DNA of 64,000 bases from Secundilactobacillus hailunensis (GCF_005405185.1 NZ_BJDO01000006.1:40687-104686); one strand, 5' to 3'; counted from the stretch's first letter, positions 15,154 through 24,990 are shown. The notes: generated by a model from the sequence alone, not told the origin. Made by a program: numbers and translations.

Positions 15154-16641
15154 ATGGCAAAGAAGAAAAGTATTACGTTAGTAAATCTGGTTTTAATGAC
15201 GTTTACGACGATCTATGGATTTGCAAATACGACCATCGCATACGACCAGATGGGGTATGCTAGTATTATTTGGTATATTTTAGCGGCCTTATTATTCCTA
15301 TTACCAAGTTCATTAATGTTTGCTGAATATGGGGCCGCCTTTAAGGACGCTCACGGTGGCATTTATTCCTGGATGGCCGGATCGATTGGTGAACGGTGGG
15401 CTTTTATCGGAACCTTTATTTGGTTATCGTCTTGGATTATTTGGATGGTATCGACGGCGTCTAAGGTCTGGATTCCACTAGCCACGTTGATTTTTGGTCA
15501 CGACAGTACACCGCAGTGGCAACTGTTCGGTCTGGGGTCGACCCAGCTGATTGGCCTCTTAGGCATTTTGTGGATCTTAGCTGTAACGTGGTGCGACGTT
15601 CACGGAATCGATGCGATAGCGAAGATCTCATCGTTGGGCGGCGTCTTTGTGAGTTTGCTGACGGTGATCTTTGTGCTGGCCAGCTTTGTGGTGCTGTTCG
15701 CAAACGGCGGTCATTTAGCTGAACCAATTCACGGGTTAAGCAGCTTCGTTAATTCACCTAACAGTCAGTTCCAGTCGCCAATTGCCTTTATTTCCTTTGT
15801 GGTCTACGCGGTGTTTGCTTACGCTGGGGCCGAGTCTTTAGGCGGTGTGACTGACAGTATGGATAAGCCTGAGAAAACTTTTCCGCGAGGGTTGATCATT
15901 GCCACTGTCATAATTACCATTGCTTATTCATCATCGATCTTTCTGTGGGGAATCAGTACGAACTGGCAGCACGTTTTAGGTGGTAATCAGGTGAACCTGG
16001 GGAACATCACCTATGTTTTGATGAATAATTTAGGGGTAGTTTTGGGGCAGAGTTTGAATTTGTCGGCAGCTACTGCGACTTTACTGGGCACTTTGTTTGC
16101 CCGGTTTGCGGGATTAAGTATGTTTGTTGCTTACTTAGGCTCATTCTTTGTCCTGGTCTATTCACCGTTGAAATCCTTCATTATGGGTTCTAACCCGAAG
16201 TTTTGGCCGAAAAAGATGACGACTTTAAACAAGCATCACATGCCGGCCTACGCAATGTGGATCCAAGCAATCATCGTTGCCGTTATGATCTTCTTGGTCG
16301 CATTCGGTGGCAGTACAGCGGCTAAATTCTACACGATTTTGACTGATATGGGGAACGTTTCCACCTCGTTTCCGTACATTTTTCTGATTGGTGCTTTTCC
16401 GTTCTTTAAGAAGCGTCAAGACCTAGAACGGCCATTTGAAATCTATACCAATCGCGGCTGGACTAACCTGATCGTAGCCATCGTCTTGATCGTGATTAGT
16501 GGTGGCATTATCTTCACCGCGGCCTATCCAATTATGACGCACGATTACTATACGGCGTTTTGGACCATCATCGGACCAGTCTTCTTCGGTGCGGTCGCAT
16601 GGGCGTTTCTGGTCTTTCGCACCCGTAAGGCTAAGGCTTAA
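15154..16641 (+). CDS. APC-superfamily amino acid transporter, YjeM/GadC-like
   Basis: A 495-aa membrane protein with about 12-14 helices. The N-terminus (ITLVNLVLMTFTTIYGFANTTIAYDQMG) and the EYGAAFKDAHGGIYSWMAGSIG block resemble the YjeM and glutamate:GABA antiporter-like branch of the APC superfamily. Substrate not determinable; amino acid exchange is the family expectation. SD is weak (GATGAGG). It is divergent from the T-box/PanE unit and may be controlled separately; no terminator is obvious immediately after the stop. Confidence 0.75.
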   Translation: MAKKKSITLVNLVLMTFTTIYGFANTTIAYDQMGYASIIWYILAALLFLLPSSLMFAEYGAAFKDAHGGIYSWMAGSIGERWAFIGTFIWLSSWIIWMVSTASKVWIPLATLIFGHDSTPQWQLFGLGSTQLIGLLGILWILAVTWCDVHGIDAIAKISSLGGVFVSLLTVIFVLASFVVLFANGGHLAEPIHGLSSFVNSPNSQFQSPIAFISFVVYAVFAYAGAESLGGVTDSMDKPEKTFPRGLIIATVIITIAYSSSIFLWGISTNWQHVLGGNQVNLGNITYVLMNNLGVVLGQSLNLSAATATLLGTLFARFAGLSMFVAYLGSFFVLVYSPLKSFIMGSNPKFWPKKMTTLNKHHMPAYAMWIQAIIVAVMIFLVAFGGSTAAKFYTILTDMGNVSTSFPYIFLIGAFPFFKKRQDLERPFEIYTNRGWTNLIVAIVLIVISGGIIFTAAYPIMTHDYYTAFWTIIGPVFFGAVAWAFLVFRTRKAKA

Positions 16642-16773
16642 ATGAGTAAGCTGCCCAGTTGAAATTAATCCTGAAAGAGTGTTAATTCTGGTGATGCTGT
16701 GCTAGGCTTAATGAGGAAACCTTTAGTTAAATTACAGCAACTAACAACCATGACATTTTAAGAAGGATGAGCT

Positions 16774-17490
16774 ATGACAAGTAATGTTGAAACGTTAACG
16801 ATCCCAATTATTAAGCATCGAAAGGGTTATAAGTTTGCAAAAATTATTGATTCAAATGAACCGTCTGAGACCACGTTAGCTAAGCGATTGAGCGATGTTC
16901 AAAACATCGATCTAGACGGTACTTTCAGGGCGCCGTTTGATGACAGTGAAATCTTTGTGGCCCATGATAAGCACGAGGCAACGAGTGTGTCCATCGATTT
17001 TGACGCGGGTTCAGGGTTTTCGGCCGACTTTTATAACGGTCAAATTAATCTGTCAACGGGCTCTTACGAAGCACTGCGTAATTTTACGCTGCATGATGGT
17101 GACGTGCTCAAGACCAAAGCTGGTAAAAGCGAGTATGTGTTTATTTATAAGGGCGATCAGTTTGAAGGCTTTCAACGGACAAAGCGGGAACTATACCATT
17201 TCATTCTGTGGCAAAATGGTATTTACAATTTTTCCAGAATGAGAATCGTTAAGAATAAGTTGAAGTTCGAAACTCTTAAGTACAATGCGATTAAGGAAAA
17301 GAAACTGGCAACCGGGATGACCACTAGTGAGGATGCTCTGCAGGTCATGCAACAGCTGTTAGCTCAGGTGACTACATTTACTAAAACCAGTGTCCGTGAT
17401 CGGTTTGTAACGACTGGCCGGGCCAAACTGGTGAAAAAAGGCATTAAGGTTGAGCTGGTTGACAGTGAAAATGAACCGGAGAGCAATTAA
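16774..17490 (+). CDS. Hypothetical protein, 238 aa
   Basis: I do not recognise a family. It is soluble, charged, without signal peptide or membrane helix. The first 75 residues look like beta structure with many Asp/Glu (DAGSGFSADFYNGQINLSTGSYEAL); the C-terminal third is basic and helical (LKFETLKYNAIKEKKLATG, then VRDRFVTTGRAKLVKKGIKVELV). SD AAGAAGGA lies 8 nt before the ATG. Single gene between the permease and the aconitase promoter. No nearby gene suggests a function. Confidence 0.6.
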   Translation: MTSNVETLTIPIIKHRKGYKFAKIIDSNEPSETTLAKRLSDVQNIDLDGTFRAPFDDSEIFVAHDKHEATSVSIDFDAGSGFSADFYNGQINLSTGSYEALRNFTLHDGDVLKTKAGKSEYVFIYKGDQFEGFQRTKRELYHFILWQNGIYNFSRMRIVKNKLKFETLKYNAIKEKKLATGMTTSEDALQVMQQLLAQVTTFTKTSVRDRFVTTGRAKLVKKGIKVELVDSENEPESN

Positions 17491-17558
17491 ACTGGTGATC
17501 AGAGTCAACTGGATATTGTAATTACTGTGAGAAATCAAGTGAACCATAATCAAATTAG

Positions 17559-17597
17559 GCATCTGGATCGTTTATTGATCTGGATGCTTTTTTTATT
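17559..17597 (+). terminator. Terminator after the hypothetical gene
   Basis: An imperfect hairpin GCATCTGGATC / GATCTGGATGC is followed by seven T residues. Confidence 0.7.
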
Positions 17598-17645
17598 TGG
17601 TGTTAAATTTTTAGTCGTTAGTGTAAATAAATATTCAGAAAAGTC

Positions 17646-17674
17646 TTGACAAAATAACTGATTACATCTAGATT
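17646..17674 (+). promoter_or_regulatory. Promoter of the acn-citZ-icd operon
   Basis: TTGACA, 17-nt spacer, TAGATT. It leaves a leader of about 120 nt before the aconitase start in which I see no riboswitch or clear operator. Confidence 0.65.
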
Positions 17675-17802
17675 AAACGTAAATGAGAATATCATTAGAA
17701 CAAAGTGAAATTATTAACGATTTAATTTTAAAAGTTAAGATTGTTCGACTTTTCTAATTAAAGTATTAGTGGTTTCTGGCACATACAAAGGCGGTGGGTT
17801 TT

Positions 17803-20427
17803 ATGAATAAATCGTACCGGCAACAACTCAATTTAAAGGGCGGTTCATACCGGTTTTACAGTATTGACGCGTATTTGAAGGATCATGGACAAAGTGTTGA
17901 TCAGCTTCCGTACACCATTCGAATTTTACTGGAAGAAGCTTTGCGCCGTGCAGATCAGAAACCTGATCAAGGACGGGTCCCTTCCGCATTTAATGATTGG
18001 AATCAGCATCATGATCAAAACATTGCGCATCAACCGGAACGGGTCATTTTGCAGGACCTAACGGGTGTTCCAGCGTTGGTTGATCTGGCAGCGATGCGTG
18101 ATGTGGTGGCTAAACGGGGCGGCGACGTCAATTCAATCAATCCGGAGATTCCGGTTCATTTAGTCATTGATCACTCAGTTCAGGTTGATCACGCTGGCAA
18201 CAAACAGGCTTTTGCTTACAATATCCAGCAAGAATTCAAACGTAACCGTGAACGGTATACCTTTTTAAAATGGGCGCAAAACAGCTTTAAAAATCTGACG
18301 GTTATTCCACCTGACACGGGGATCATTCACCAAGTTAATTTGGAGTATCTGGCTGACGTTATCCACCCCAAGCAATTGGCGGATGGCAGTTACGAAGCTT
18401 TCCCGGATACGCTGGTCGGGACTGATTCCCACACCACCATGATCAACGGTCTGGGCGTCCTCGGCTGGGGTGTCGGCGGCATTGAAGCGGAGTCCAGTAT
18501 GCTGGGCGAACCCACGTATATGCCTATGCCTAAAGTAGTGGGCGTCAAGCTGACGGGGAAGTTAGGCGAGGGCATTACGGCAACCGACCTTGCACTGACG
18601 TTGACCCATCTGCTGCGTGAACACAACGTAGTCGGAAAGTTCGTTGAATTTTATGGTGAAGGCGCGCAAAGTCTGCCACTTGCTTACCGGGCAACAATTG
18701 GCAACATGGCCCCCGAATACGGTGCTACGTGTGGGTTCTTCCCCATTGATCAGCAAACTATCGATTATTTGAAATTAACGAACCGGTCGGCTGCTCAAAT
18801 TGATCTAGTGGAAAATTATGCAAAAACGAATAGTCTGTTCTATGACGAAAAGGCCATTCCGCAATACAGTGAAACCGTCTCGCTTGATTTGGCCAGCGTT
18901 CAAAGCAGCTTAGCTGGACCCAACCGGCCACAGGATACGGTTGCTCTAAAAGACATGCCCAAACAATTTGATGATCGGCGTCAGCTGCCGGATTATCCAG
19001 TCGCAGTTAACGGTAAGAAATTTAAGATTCGGGTCGGTTCCATCGGCATCGCAGCCATTACCAGTTGCACGAATACCTCTAACCCGAAAGTTCTTTTGGC
19101 AGCTGGATTAGTTGCCAAAAGGGCCGTCGAGTTAGGCTTAAAAGTGCCCGCTTACGTGAAAACATCGTTAGCACCAGGTTCTCGAGTCGTGACCCAGTAT
19201 TTGGAGGCGGCAGGTCTGCAACCCTATTTGGATCAACTCGGTTTTAACCTAGTTGGGTATGGCTGTATGACTTGTATTGGTAATTCAGGTCAGTTAAAAG
19301 AAGACCTGCAAACCAGACTTACTGAGCATCCTTATCCAATTGCGGCAGTTGAAAGTGCTAACCGTAATTTTGCGGGCCGAGTTAATCCACTGGTCAAAGA
19401 TACCTACTTAGCTTCACCGCCACTCGTTGTGATCTACGCGTTAGCCGGGACTTGTGATATTGACCTGACGACCCAGCCGGTGGGAACCTCTAAATCGGGC
19501 ACATCAGTTTACTTAAAGGATCTGTGGCCAAAAGATAGTGAAGTCGCACAGCTTGAACAGCAGTATCTAAAGCCCAAAGAATTTCAAAAGAACTACCAGT
19601 CCATTTTGAGCCAAAACATGACTTGGGATGAACTGCCAGCACCGCAATCAGCAATTTATCAGTGGGACGTTCACTCAACGTACATCGCGGCACCGCCATT
19701 CTTTGATGGTGCAGCCGGTAGCAAGCAGTTATCCGGTCTACGCGTACTGGCTAAGTTAGGTGATTCCATCACCACGGACCACATTTCGCCAGCCGGTTTT
19801 ATTGGCGCAGAAACGCCAGCTGGCCGTTACTTGAAGTCTAAGGGAATCGCAACTCGGGACTTTAATTCTTATGGTTCCCGTCGTGGTAATCACGAGGTCA
19901 TGATGCGTGGCACACTGGCGAATATTCGGTTAAAGAACCAGCTAACGCCCGATAAGACCGGTGGTTTTACCCGGTACTTACCAACTAATAAAGAAACGAC
20001 CATTTTTGAAGCCGCCCAGCAGTACCAAGCTGACCATACTGGATTAGTCGTATTGGCTGGTAAGGATTACGGCATGGGTTCTTCTCGTGATTGGGCTGCT
20101 AAGGGTGTCAAACTCTTAGGTGTCAAAGCCATCATCGCTGAAAGCTTTGAACGGATTCACCGGGCCAATCTAGCCATGATGGGCGTTGTGCCACTTCAAT
20201 ATCAGCCGGGACAAACCGCCGAGTCGTTAGGCTTAGACGGGACCGAAACGTTCTCAATTGAACTGGATGGTCAAGTCGCACACGTTACGGCACAGAAGGC
20301 GAATCAGCAAATTAAATTTGATGCAATCGTGCGCTTTGATACCCCCGTTGATTGGAAGTATTACAGAAACGGCGGCATTATGCCAATGATCGTTGCCAAT
20401 AAGGTAGCTGCTAAAGAGAATCAATAA
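17803..20427 (+). CDS. acnA: Aconitate hydratase
   Basis: An 874-aa AcnA/IRP-type aconitase converting citrate to isocitrate through a [4Fe-4S] cluster. Cluster ligands are visible in AITSCTNTSNPKV and GYGCMTCIGNSG. Other family blocks are TDSHTTMINGLGVLGWGVGG, GDSITTDHISPAG and KDYGMGSSRDWAAKG (swivel domain, substrate binding). Full length for the family (about 890 aa). The ATG at 17803, with GGCGGTGGG upstream, is chosen over an in-frame GTG at 17794. First gene of an operon with citrate synthase (23-bp gap) and isocitrate dehydrogenase (14-bp gap), giving oxaloacetate plus acetyl-CoA to 2-oxoglutarate. Confidence 0.95.
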   Translation: MNKSYRQQLNLKGGSYRFYSIDAYLKDHGQSVDQLPYTIRILLEEALRRADQKPDQGRVPSAFNDWNQHHDQNIAHQPERVILQDLTGVPALVDLAAMRDVVAKRGGDVNSINPEIPVHLVIDHSVQVDHAGNKQAFAYNIQQEFKRNRERYTFLKWAQNSFKNLTVIPPDTGIIHQVNLEYLADVIHPKQLADGSYEAFPDTLVGTDSHTTMINGLGVLGWGVGGIEAESSMLGEPTYMPMPKVVGVKLTGKLGEGITATDLALTLTHLLREHNVVGKFVEFYGEGAQSLPLAYRATIGNMAPEYGATCGFFPIDQQTIDYLKLTNRSAAQIDLVENYAKTNSLFYDEKAIPQYSETVSLDLASVQSSLAGPNRPQDTVALKDMPKQFDDRRQLPDYPVAVNGKKFKIRVGSIGIAAITSCTNTSNPKVLLAAGLVAKRAVELGLKVPAYVKTSLAPGSRVVTQYLEAAGLQPYLDQLGFNLVGYGCMTCIGNSGQLKEDLQTRLTEHPYPIAAVESANRNFAGRVNPLVKDTYLASPPLVVIYALAGTCDIDLTTQPVGTSKSGTSVYLKDLWPKDSEVAQLEQQYLKPKEFQKNYQSILSQNMTWDELPAPQSAIYQWDVHSTYIAAPPFFDGAAGSKQLSGLRVLAKLGDSITTDHISPAGFIGAETPAGRYLKSKGIATRDFNSYGSRRGNHEVMMRGTLANIRLKNQLTPDKTGGFTRYLPTNKETTIFEAAQQYQADHTGLVVLAGKDYGMGSSRDWAAKGVKLLGVKAIIAESFERIHRANLAMMGVVPLQYQPGQTAESLGLDGTETFSIELDGQVAHVTAQKANQQIKFDAIVRFDTPVDWKYYRNGGIMPMIVANKVAAKENQ

Positions 20428-20450
20428 GGTTTAACGTCAGAGGTGACTAA

Positions 20451-21533
20451 ATGGAATTACCAAAGGGGTTAGCTGGGGTTGTGGTTGATCAGACCAAAGT
20501 CAGTTCAACGAAGAACGCGGTGTTAACGTATGCAGGATATCCCATTAAGGAGCTAAAGGATGCCCCGTTTGAAGAAGTGGTGTTCCTGCTGTGGCATACG
20601 CGGCTTCCAAGTGCCGATGAATTAAGTGAATTTAGAAAACGGCTGGTTTCAGAAATGGTATTACCTGAAAAAACCGTTCAATTGATCACCAGAATTACTT
20701 ATGAACCGCAGCATCCAATGAGTATTTTAAGAACGACGGTGTCGCTTCTTGGCACCACTAACGATGTTAAGCGAGATGATCCGCCGCGGATATTGGCGAA
20801 GCTGTTAACGGCTATTGCGGCGATCATTCGTATTCGGGACGGTCAGCCCATTAAACACGCGCAAAAGGGCTGGGGCGTGGTTGAAAATTTTATCTATCTA
20901 TTTTCCGGGCAGCGGCCAACTCCAGAACGGGTCGCCATGTTTAACACCGTCATGGTGCTGCATGCCGACCATGAATTTAACGCGTCAACGTTTACCGTCC
21001 GAGTGGTGGCATCGACGCAGGCCGATTACTATTCGTGCTTGACCGCGGCCGTCTGTGCCTTAAAGGGACCGCTGCACGGCGGAGCTAATGAACGGGTCTT
21101 TAATATGCTGGAAACCATCCGTGACACGGGTCAAGATCCCGTGCAATACGTCAAAAACCAGATGGCTAGCGGCCACAAGATTATGGGCTTTGGTCACCGC
21201 ATCTATAAAAATGGCGATCCAAGAGCCGTTATCCTGAGGGAAGTCGCCCGTAAAATTGCGCACGAAACGGGTAACGATTCATACTTTGTGTTGCAAGAGC
21301 AAATTAAAGATTATATGTTTAAAGCGACCCATCTGCATCCCAATGTGGATTACTATACCGCGTTGATCTATCACTGCTTTGACCTTGATAAACAAACGTT
21401 CACCATGATGTTTGCGGCTTGTCGAACGGCAGGGTGGTTAGCACACATTGTTGAACAGCAAGCTGAAGGCTGTCTGATCAGACCATCGTCGGAATACGTG
21501 GGTGAAACTAACCGGCATTATCCGAGCCGATAA
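20451..21533 (+). CDS. citZ: Citrate synthase
   Basis: A 360-aa type I citrate synthase of the Gram-positive CitZ size. Catalytic region motifs are LHADHEFNASTFTVRVVAST, GPLHGGANERVF (catalytic His) and MGFGHRIYKNGDPRA, then RPSSEYVG near the end (CoA/citrate Arg). It condenses acetyl-CoA and oxaloacetate. It lies between aconitase and isocitrate dehydrogenase, the same order as in several streptococci. SD is AGAGGTGA. Most lactobacilli lack this step, so it may allow glutamate prototrophy. Confidence 0.95.
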   Translation: MELPKGLAGVVVDQTKVSSTKNAVLTYAGYPIKELKDAPFEEVVFLLWHTRLPSADELSEFRKRLVSEMVLPEKTVQLITRITYEPQHPMSILRTTVSLLGTTNDVKRDDPPRILAKLLTAIAAIIRIRDGQPIKHAQKGWGVVENFIYLFSGQRPTPERVAMFNTVMVLHADHEFNASTFTVRVVASTQADYYSCLTAAVCALKGPLHGGANERVFNMLETIRDTGQDPVQYVKNQMASGHKIMGFGHRIYKNGDPRAVILREVARKIAHETGNDSYFVLQEQIKDYMFKATHLHPNVDYYTALIYHCFDLDKQTFTMMFAACRTAGWLAHIVEQQAEGCLIRPSSEYVGETNRHYPSR

Positions 21534-21547
21534 GGAGGGAATTTTAA

Positions 21548-22825
21548 GTGACTAAAGAAAAAATAACCATGAACAACGGCCGGCTTCAAGTACCGGATCA
21601 GCCAACCATTCCTTTTATTAAAGGGGATGGTATTGGTCCTGAAATTTGGGGAGCAGCTCAAACGGTTTTTGATTCAGCGGTTAAGAAAGCCTACGCTGGT
21701 CAAAAGAAAATTAACTGGTTGCCATTATTAGCTGGTGAGAAGGCTTATCAAGAAACCGGCCAATGGCTGCCGGATAAGACGCTGTCAACTCTGCGTGAAT
21801 ACCTAGTTGGCATTAAGGGTCCGTTAACGACCCCCATAGGTGTTGGCCACCGGTCCATTAACGTGACTTTACGTCAGAAATTGGACTTGTACGCCTGCTT
21901 TCGGCCGGTAACGTATTATCCAGGAACACCCTCACCAGTCGTCCATCCCGAAAACGTGAATATTGACGTGTTTCGAGAGAATACGGAAGACATTTACGCT
22001 GGAATCGAAAGCGACGTTGGCACGGCGGATGCTGAAGCCTGGAAAGATTTACTGACCAAGCAGAATAAAATAAGTAAGGTCCGCTTCCCCGATACGTCCG
22101 CTTTTGGCATTAAACCGATTTCAAAACAGGGCTCGACCCGACTGGTGAAAGCGGCCATTGATTACGCCCTTGCTAACAACCGGCACACCCTAACGTTGGT
22201 CCATAAGGGCAATATTATGAAAAAGACTGAAGGTAACTTTAAAAAATGGGGCTATGAGGCAGCTGAAAAGTATGGTGACCAAGTCTTTACTTGGAATCAA
22301 TACGATAAAATCAAAGCCGACCAGGGAGCTCAAGCAGCTGATCAGGCCTATCAAGCCGCCCGTGATGCACAAAAACTGGTCGTGAACGATGTGATCACCG
22401 ATAACTTCTTCCAGCAGTCCTTACTCTACCCAGAGCATTTTGAAGTGGTGGCGACCATGAACCTAAACGGTGATTACATTTCGGATGCTTTAGCTGCCCA
22501 GGTTGGCGGGATTGGGATCGCGCCTGGTGGCAACATTAACTATCAAACGGGTCACGCGATTTTTGAAGCGACGCATGGGACCGCACCGCAATTTGCCGGC
22601 CAAAATAAATTGAATCCAACTTCAATTATTCTATCCGGCGCCATGATGTTTGATTATCTGGGTTGGACCGAAGTTGCCCAGTTGATTCGAAGCAGCATCA
22701 AGCAGGCCATTCAATCGCACCATGTAACCGTTGATTTTGCTAAAACAGCGGCTGCGACAGTGCTGAGTACCAGTGAATTTGGCGATTATGTAGCGCAGTT
22801 AATTGCACAATCTGATCAAGGATAA
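21548..22825 (+). CDS. icd: Isocitrate dehydrogenase
   Basis: A 425-aa NADP-type bacterial isocitrate dehydrogenase yielding 2-oxoglutarate and CO2. Motifs include PFIKGDGIGPEIW, RQKLDLYACFRPV, VFRENTEDIYAGIE (the phosphorylatable-Ser region has the usual SxNxxxR-like layout shifted), NLNGDYISDALAAQVGGIGIAPGGNI and ATHGTAPQFAGQNKLNP (cofactor). Start is GTG at 21548, 7 nt after AAGGAGGG. It is the last gene of the operon, closed by a strong terminator. No glutamate dehydrogenase or synthase is in the window to use the product. Confidence 0.95.
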   Translation: MTKEKITMNNGRLQVPDQPTIPFIKGDGIGPEIWGAAQTVFDSAVKKAYAGQKKINWLPLLAGEKAYQETGQWLPDKTLSTLREYLVGIKGPLTTPIGVGHRSINVTLRQKLDLYACFRPVTYYPGTPSPVVHPENVNIDVFRENTEDIYAGIESDVGTADAEAWKDLLTKQNKISKVRFPDTSAFGIKPISKQGSTRLVKAAIDYALANNRHTLTLVHKGNIMKKTEGNFKKWGYEAAEKYGDQVFTWNQYDKIKADQGAQAADQAYQAARDAQKLVVNDVITDNFFQQSLLYPEHFEVVATMNLNGDYISDALAAQVGGIGIAPGGNINYQTGHAIFEATHGTAPQFAGQNKLNPTSIILSGAMMFDYLGWTEVAQLIRSSIKQAIQSHHVTVDFAKTAAATVLSTSEFGDYVAQLIAQSDQG

Positions 22826-22832
22826 AAGACAA

Positions 22833-22880
22833 ATACAAACAAGGCCTATTCCAATTACACGGAGTAGGCCTTGTTTGTAT
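22833..22880. terminator. Bidirectional terminator
   Basis: ATACAAACAAGGCCTA pairs perfectly with TAGGCCTTGTTTGTAT. It separates icd from the convergent hydrolase gene. Confidence 0.92.
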
Positions 22881-22896
22881 CTTATTCTGGCAGCTT

Positions 22897-23514
22897 TTAT
22901 AATTCTAAAAATTTGCCCGTTTCAAACATTCCCTCTAAGAAAGCAGGAACAGTGTCCGTTCGGTTCCAGTCACGCTGCAGCTCGCAAGCTAACTGGGCGT
23001 AAGAAGTGGGATGAGCACCAGCTTGTTCTACCCGGCGCAACGCTGCTTCGTGGGCATCAAGGCTGGTGCCGCCAACAGCATCAACCACCGGATAAACGTC
23101 GTAGCCCTCGGCCATGGCATCAATAGCAGGGAAGGTCAGGCACGCTTCAGTCCACAGCGCTGCAATAATAATATTATGCCGGTGAGTTGCCGTAACGGCC
23201 TCATTGAATTCCTGATCTTCCCAGGCGTTGATCGTGGTACGGTCATACGATGGCGTATCACCTAAAACGGTCTTTAAGTCACTAATGGTATCTTTGTTGC
23301 GACCAGTGGCAACGTTTACCGTTGAAAGAATGATCGGCACATGATAAGCCTGCATCAGTTTGGTGGTTGCCACAATATTTTGGACGAGCTGGTGGCGGTT
23401 CATTGATTCGATGGATTGAATCTGCGTTGGTTGATAATCAATAATCACAAAAACACTATTGCCGGGTGCTAGTAAACGGTCAGTTTGAGGATCTCTTGGT
23501 GCGTAACTTGTCAT
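22897..23514 (-). CDS. Isochorismatase-family hydrolase, YcaC-like
   Basis: A 205-aa cysteine hydrolase of the isochorismatase-like fold. The catalytic Asp is in FVIIDYQPTQ, the conserved region continues IILSTVNV, and the catalytic Cys is in WTEACLTFPAIDAMAEGYDVYPVVDAVGG. The pattern is closest to YcaC-related hydrolases, whose natural substrate is uncertain. The ATG at 23514 (MTSYAP) is preferred to an upstream in-frame ATG because GAAAGGA lies just before it. Likely single gene. Confidence 0.85.
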   Translation of the reverse strand: MTSYAPRDPQTDRLLAPGNSVFVIIDYQPTQIQSIESMNRHQLVQNIVATTKLMQAYHVPIILSTVNVATGRNKDTISDLKTVLGDTPSYDRTTINAWEDQEFNEAVTATHRHNIIIAALWTEACLTFPAIDAMAEGYDVYPVVDAVGGTSLDAHEAALRRVEQAGAHPTSYAQLACELQRDWNRTDTVPAFLEGMFETGKFLEL

Positions 23515-23638
23515 GATGATCATTCCTTTCTCGTTAATTACGCACATTATAATCAGGGGCTGGCACGTTTTAAAGCACCACGACTTATATTTGACAATGA
23601 GATTATAGTGTTAAGTTTATGAGAAACGCCACTATTGC

Positions 23639-24325
23639 TCACTTGATTAGTGCACACAGCACGATCGGTAAAAATGGTGCTAACAAAAGATTGGCGACCT
23701 TGATTTTGGTTAATTTCAGCATATTTAGCCCGATGATCAAAATCAATAGGGAGCCGACACAGGTCATTTCGTTGATGACAGTGTGGGTAAACAGCGGGGC
23801 CACCCACTGAGCTAGTAAAATCAAGACGGACTCATACAGCACTACTGAGACCGATGAAAAGATGACGCCTAATCCTAACGTTGTCGCGAGAATCAGTACA
23901 AAAACACCGTCGATCATTGACTTGGTGTACAGCACCTGGTTATTGCCGGTCATGCCGCTTTGCAGCGAACCGACAATGGCCATCGCCCCAACACAGATAA
24001 AGAGGGTGCTGGTCACGAAGGCTTCTGAAAAATGGTTTTCACCGCTCATGCCCATCAGTTTCTCCAGCCAGTCACCGAATTTTTGAAATTGGTGATCAAA
24101 GTTGATCAACTCACCAATAATTGCGCCAATCACCATTGAAAGCACCACAATTACTGTATTAGTACCCTTGAGTGAACCGCTGATGCCTACGTAAACAACG
24201 CAAACACCTAAACTCTGCAAGACTAAAGTTTTGACGCGTTCTGAGATACCGTGTTTAAAAGCCAGACCAATACCGCCACCGCAGATGACGGCTAGGCCAT
24301 TGGCTAATGCACCAAATAAAATCAT
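23639..24325 (-). CDS. DUF554 family membrane protein
   Basis: A 228-aa polytopic membrane protein with about seven helices. The start (LFGALANGLAVICGGGIGLAFKHGISERVK), the GAIIGELINFD block and the TSTLFICVGAMAIVGSLQSGM block are typical of DUF554 proteins such as YdfK/YqgA. Function unproven. SD AAGGGG. Monocistronic, read away from dps. Confidence 0.88.
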   Translation of the reverse strand: MILFGALANGLAVICGGGIGLAFKHGISERVKTLVLQSLGVCVVYVGISGSLKGTNTVIVVLSMVIGAIIGELINFDHQFQKFGDWLEKLMGMSGENHFSEAFVTSTLFICVGAMAIVGSLQSGMTGNNQVLYTKSMIDGVFVLILATTLGLGVIFSSVSVVLYESVLILLAQWVAPLFTHTVINEMTCVGSLLILIIGLNMLKLTKIKVANLLLAPFLPIVLCALIK

Positions 24326-24458
24326 ATGTATTTCCCCTTAAATTAAAAAATAATAAATATGTACATTCATTTATCATAAATGATTTAGAAACCCGTTGCA
24401 AGGGTATTTGAATCCGGGGTAAGCAACCGAGCACTTTTCTAGGTTCAATTGCAGAGAT

Positions 24459-24476
24459 TTGATATACTGATATCAA
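24459..24476 (+). promoter_or_regulatory. Palindromic operator candidate upstream of dps
   Basis: TTGATAT-actg-ATATCAA is a perfect 7-bp inverted repeat about 40 bp before the dps start and overlapping a TATACT-like -10. The binding protein is unknown; it does not match the PerR or Fur consensus well. Confidence 0.4.
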
Positions 24477-24515
24477 GTAGTAGAAGTCACTTGATCTAGT
24501 ATTGGAGGAATGCCT

Positions 24516-24983
24516 ATGACACAATATCCGAAGACACAGGACCAACTGAACCAATTAATTGCTGATTTAAGCCAGCTGCATACTAATATTCAACAGACTC
24601 ATTGGTATATGCGCGGCTCAGAATTTTTCAAGCTGCACCCATTAATGGATGACTATAACGACACGTTAGACGAACAGTTAGATGCCGTGGCGGAACGATT
24701 GATCGCCATTGGCGGCAGTCCGATTGCAACGACCCACGAATTCATTGAAAAGACGGGGTTACCGGATGAAAAGATAACCTTCGACCAGTTGACCTTACAA
24801 CAGTTGATGACACGATTGAATGACCAGTTTAAATATCTGCGTGACCAGTATCAAAAAGGTATCGAGATTACGGATGATGAAAGGGACTTCTCTACTCAAG
24901 ATATGCTGATTGAAAACCATACTGAAATTGAAAAACTGATCTGGATGGTGTCGGCCTACTTAGGTCAGGGACCGCAAGATTAA
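24516..24983 (+). CDS. dps: Dps/ferritin-like DNA-protection protein
   Basis: A 155-aa four-helix Dps-family protein that oxidises and stores iron and protects DNA. The ferroxidase-site pattern is visible: LSQLHTNIQQTHWYMRG with His, then HPLMDDYNDTLDEQLDAVAERLIAIGG with Asp/Glu ligands. The ATG at 24516, 7 nt after GGAGG, is preferred over 24510, which lies too close to the SD. Transcribed alone, with a palindrome at its promoter. Confidence 0.92.
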   Translation: MTQYPKTQDQLNQLIADLSQLHTNIQQTHWYMRGSEFFKLHPLMDDYNDTLDEQLDAVAERLIAIGGSPIATTHEFIEKTGLPDEKITFDQLTLQQLMTRLNDQFKYLRDQYQKGIEITDDERDFSTQDMLIENHTEIEKLIWMVSAYLGQGPQD

Positions 24984-24990
24984 GTAACAT

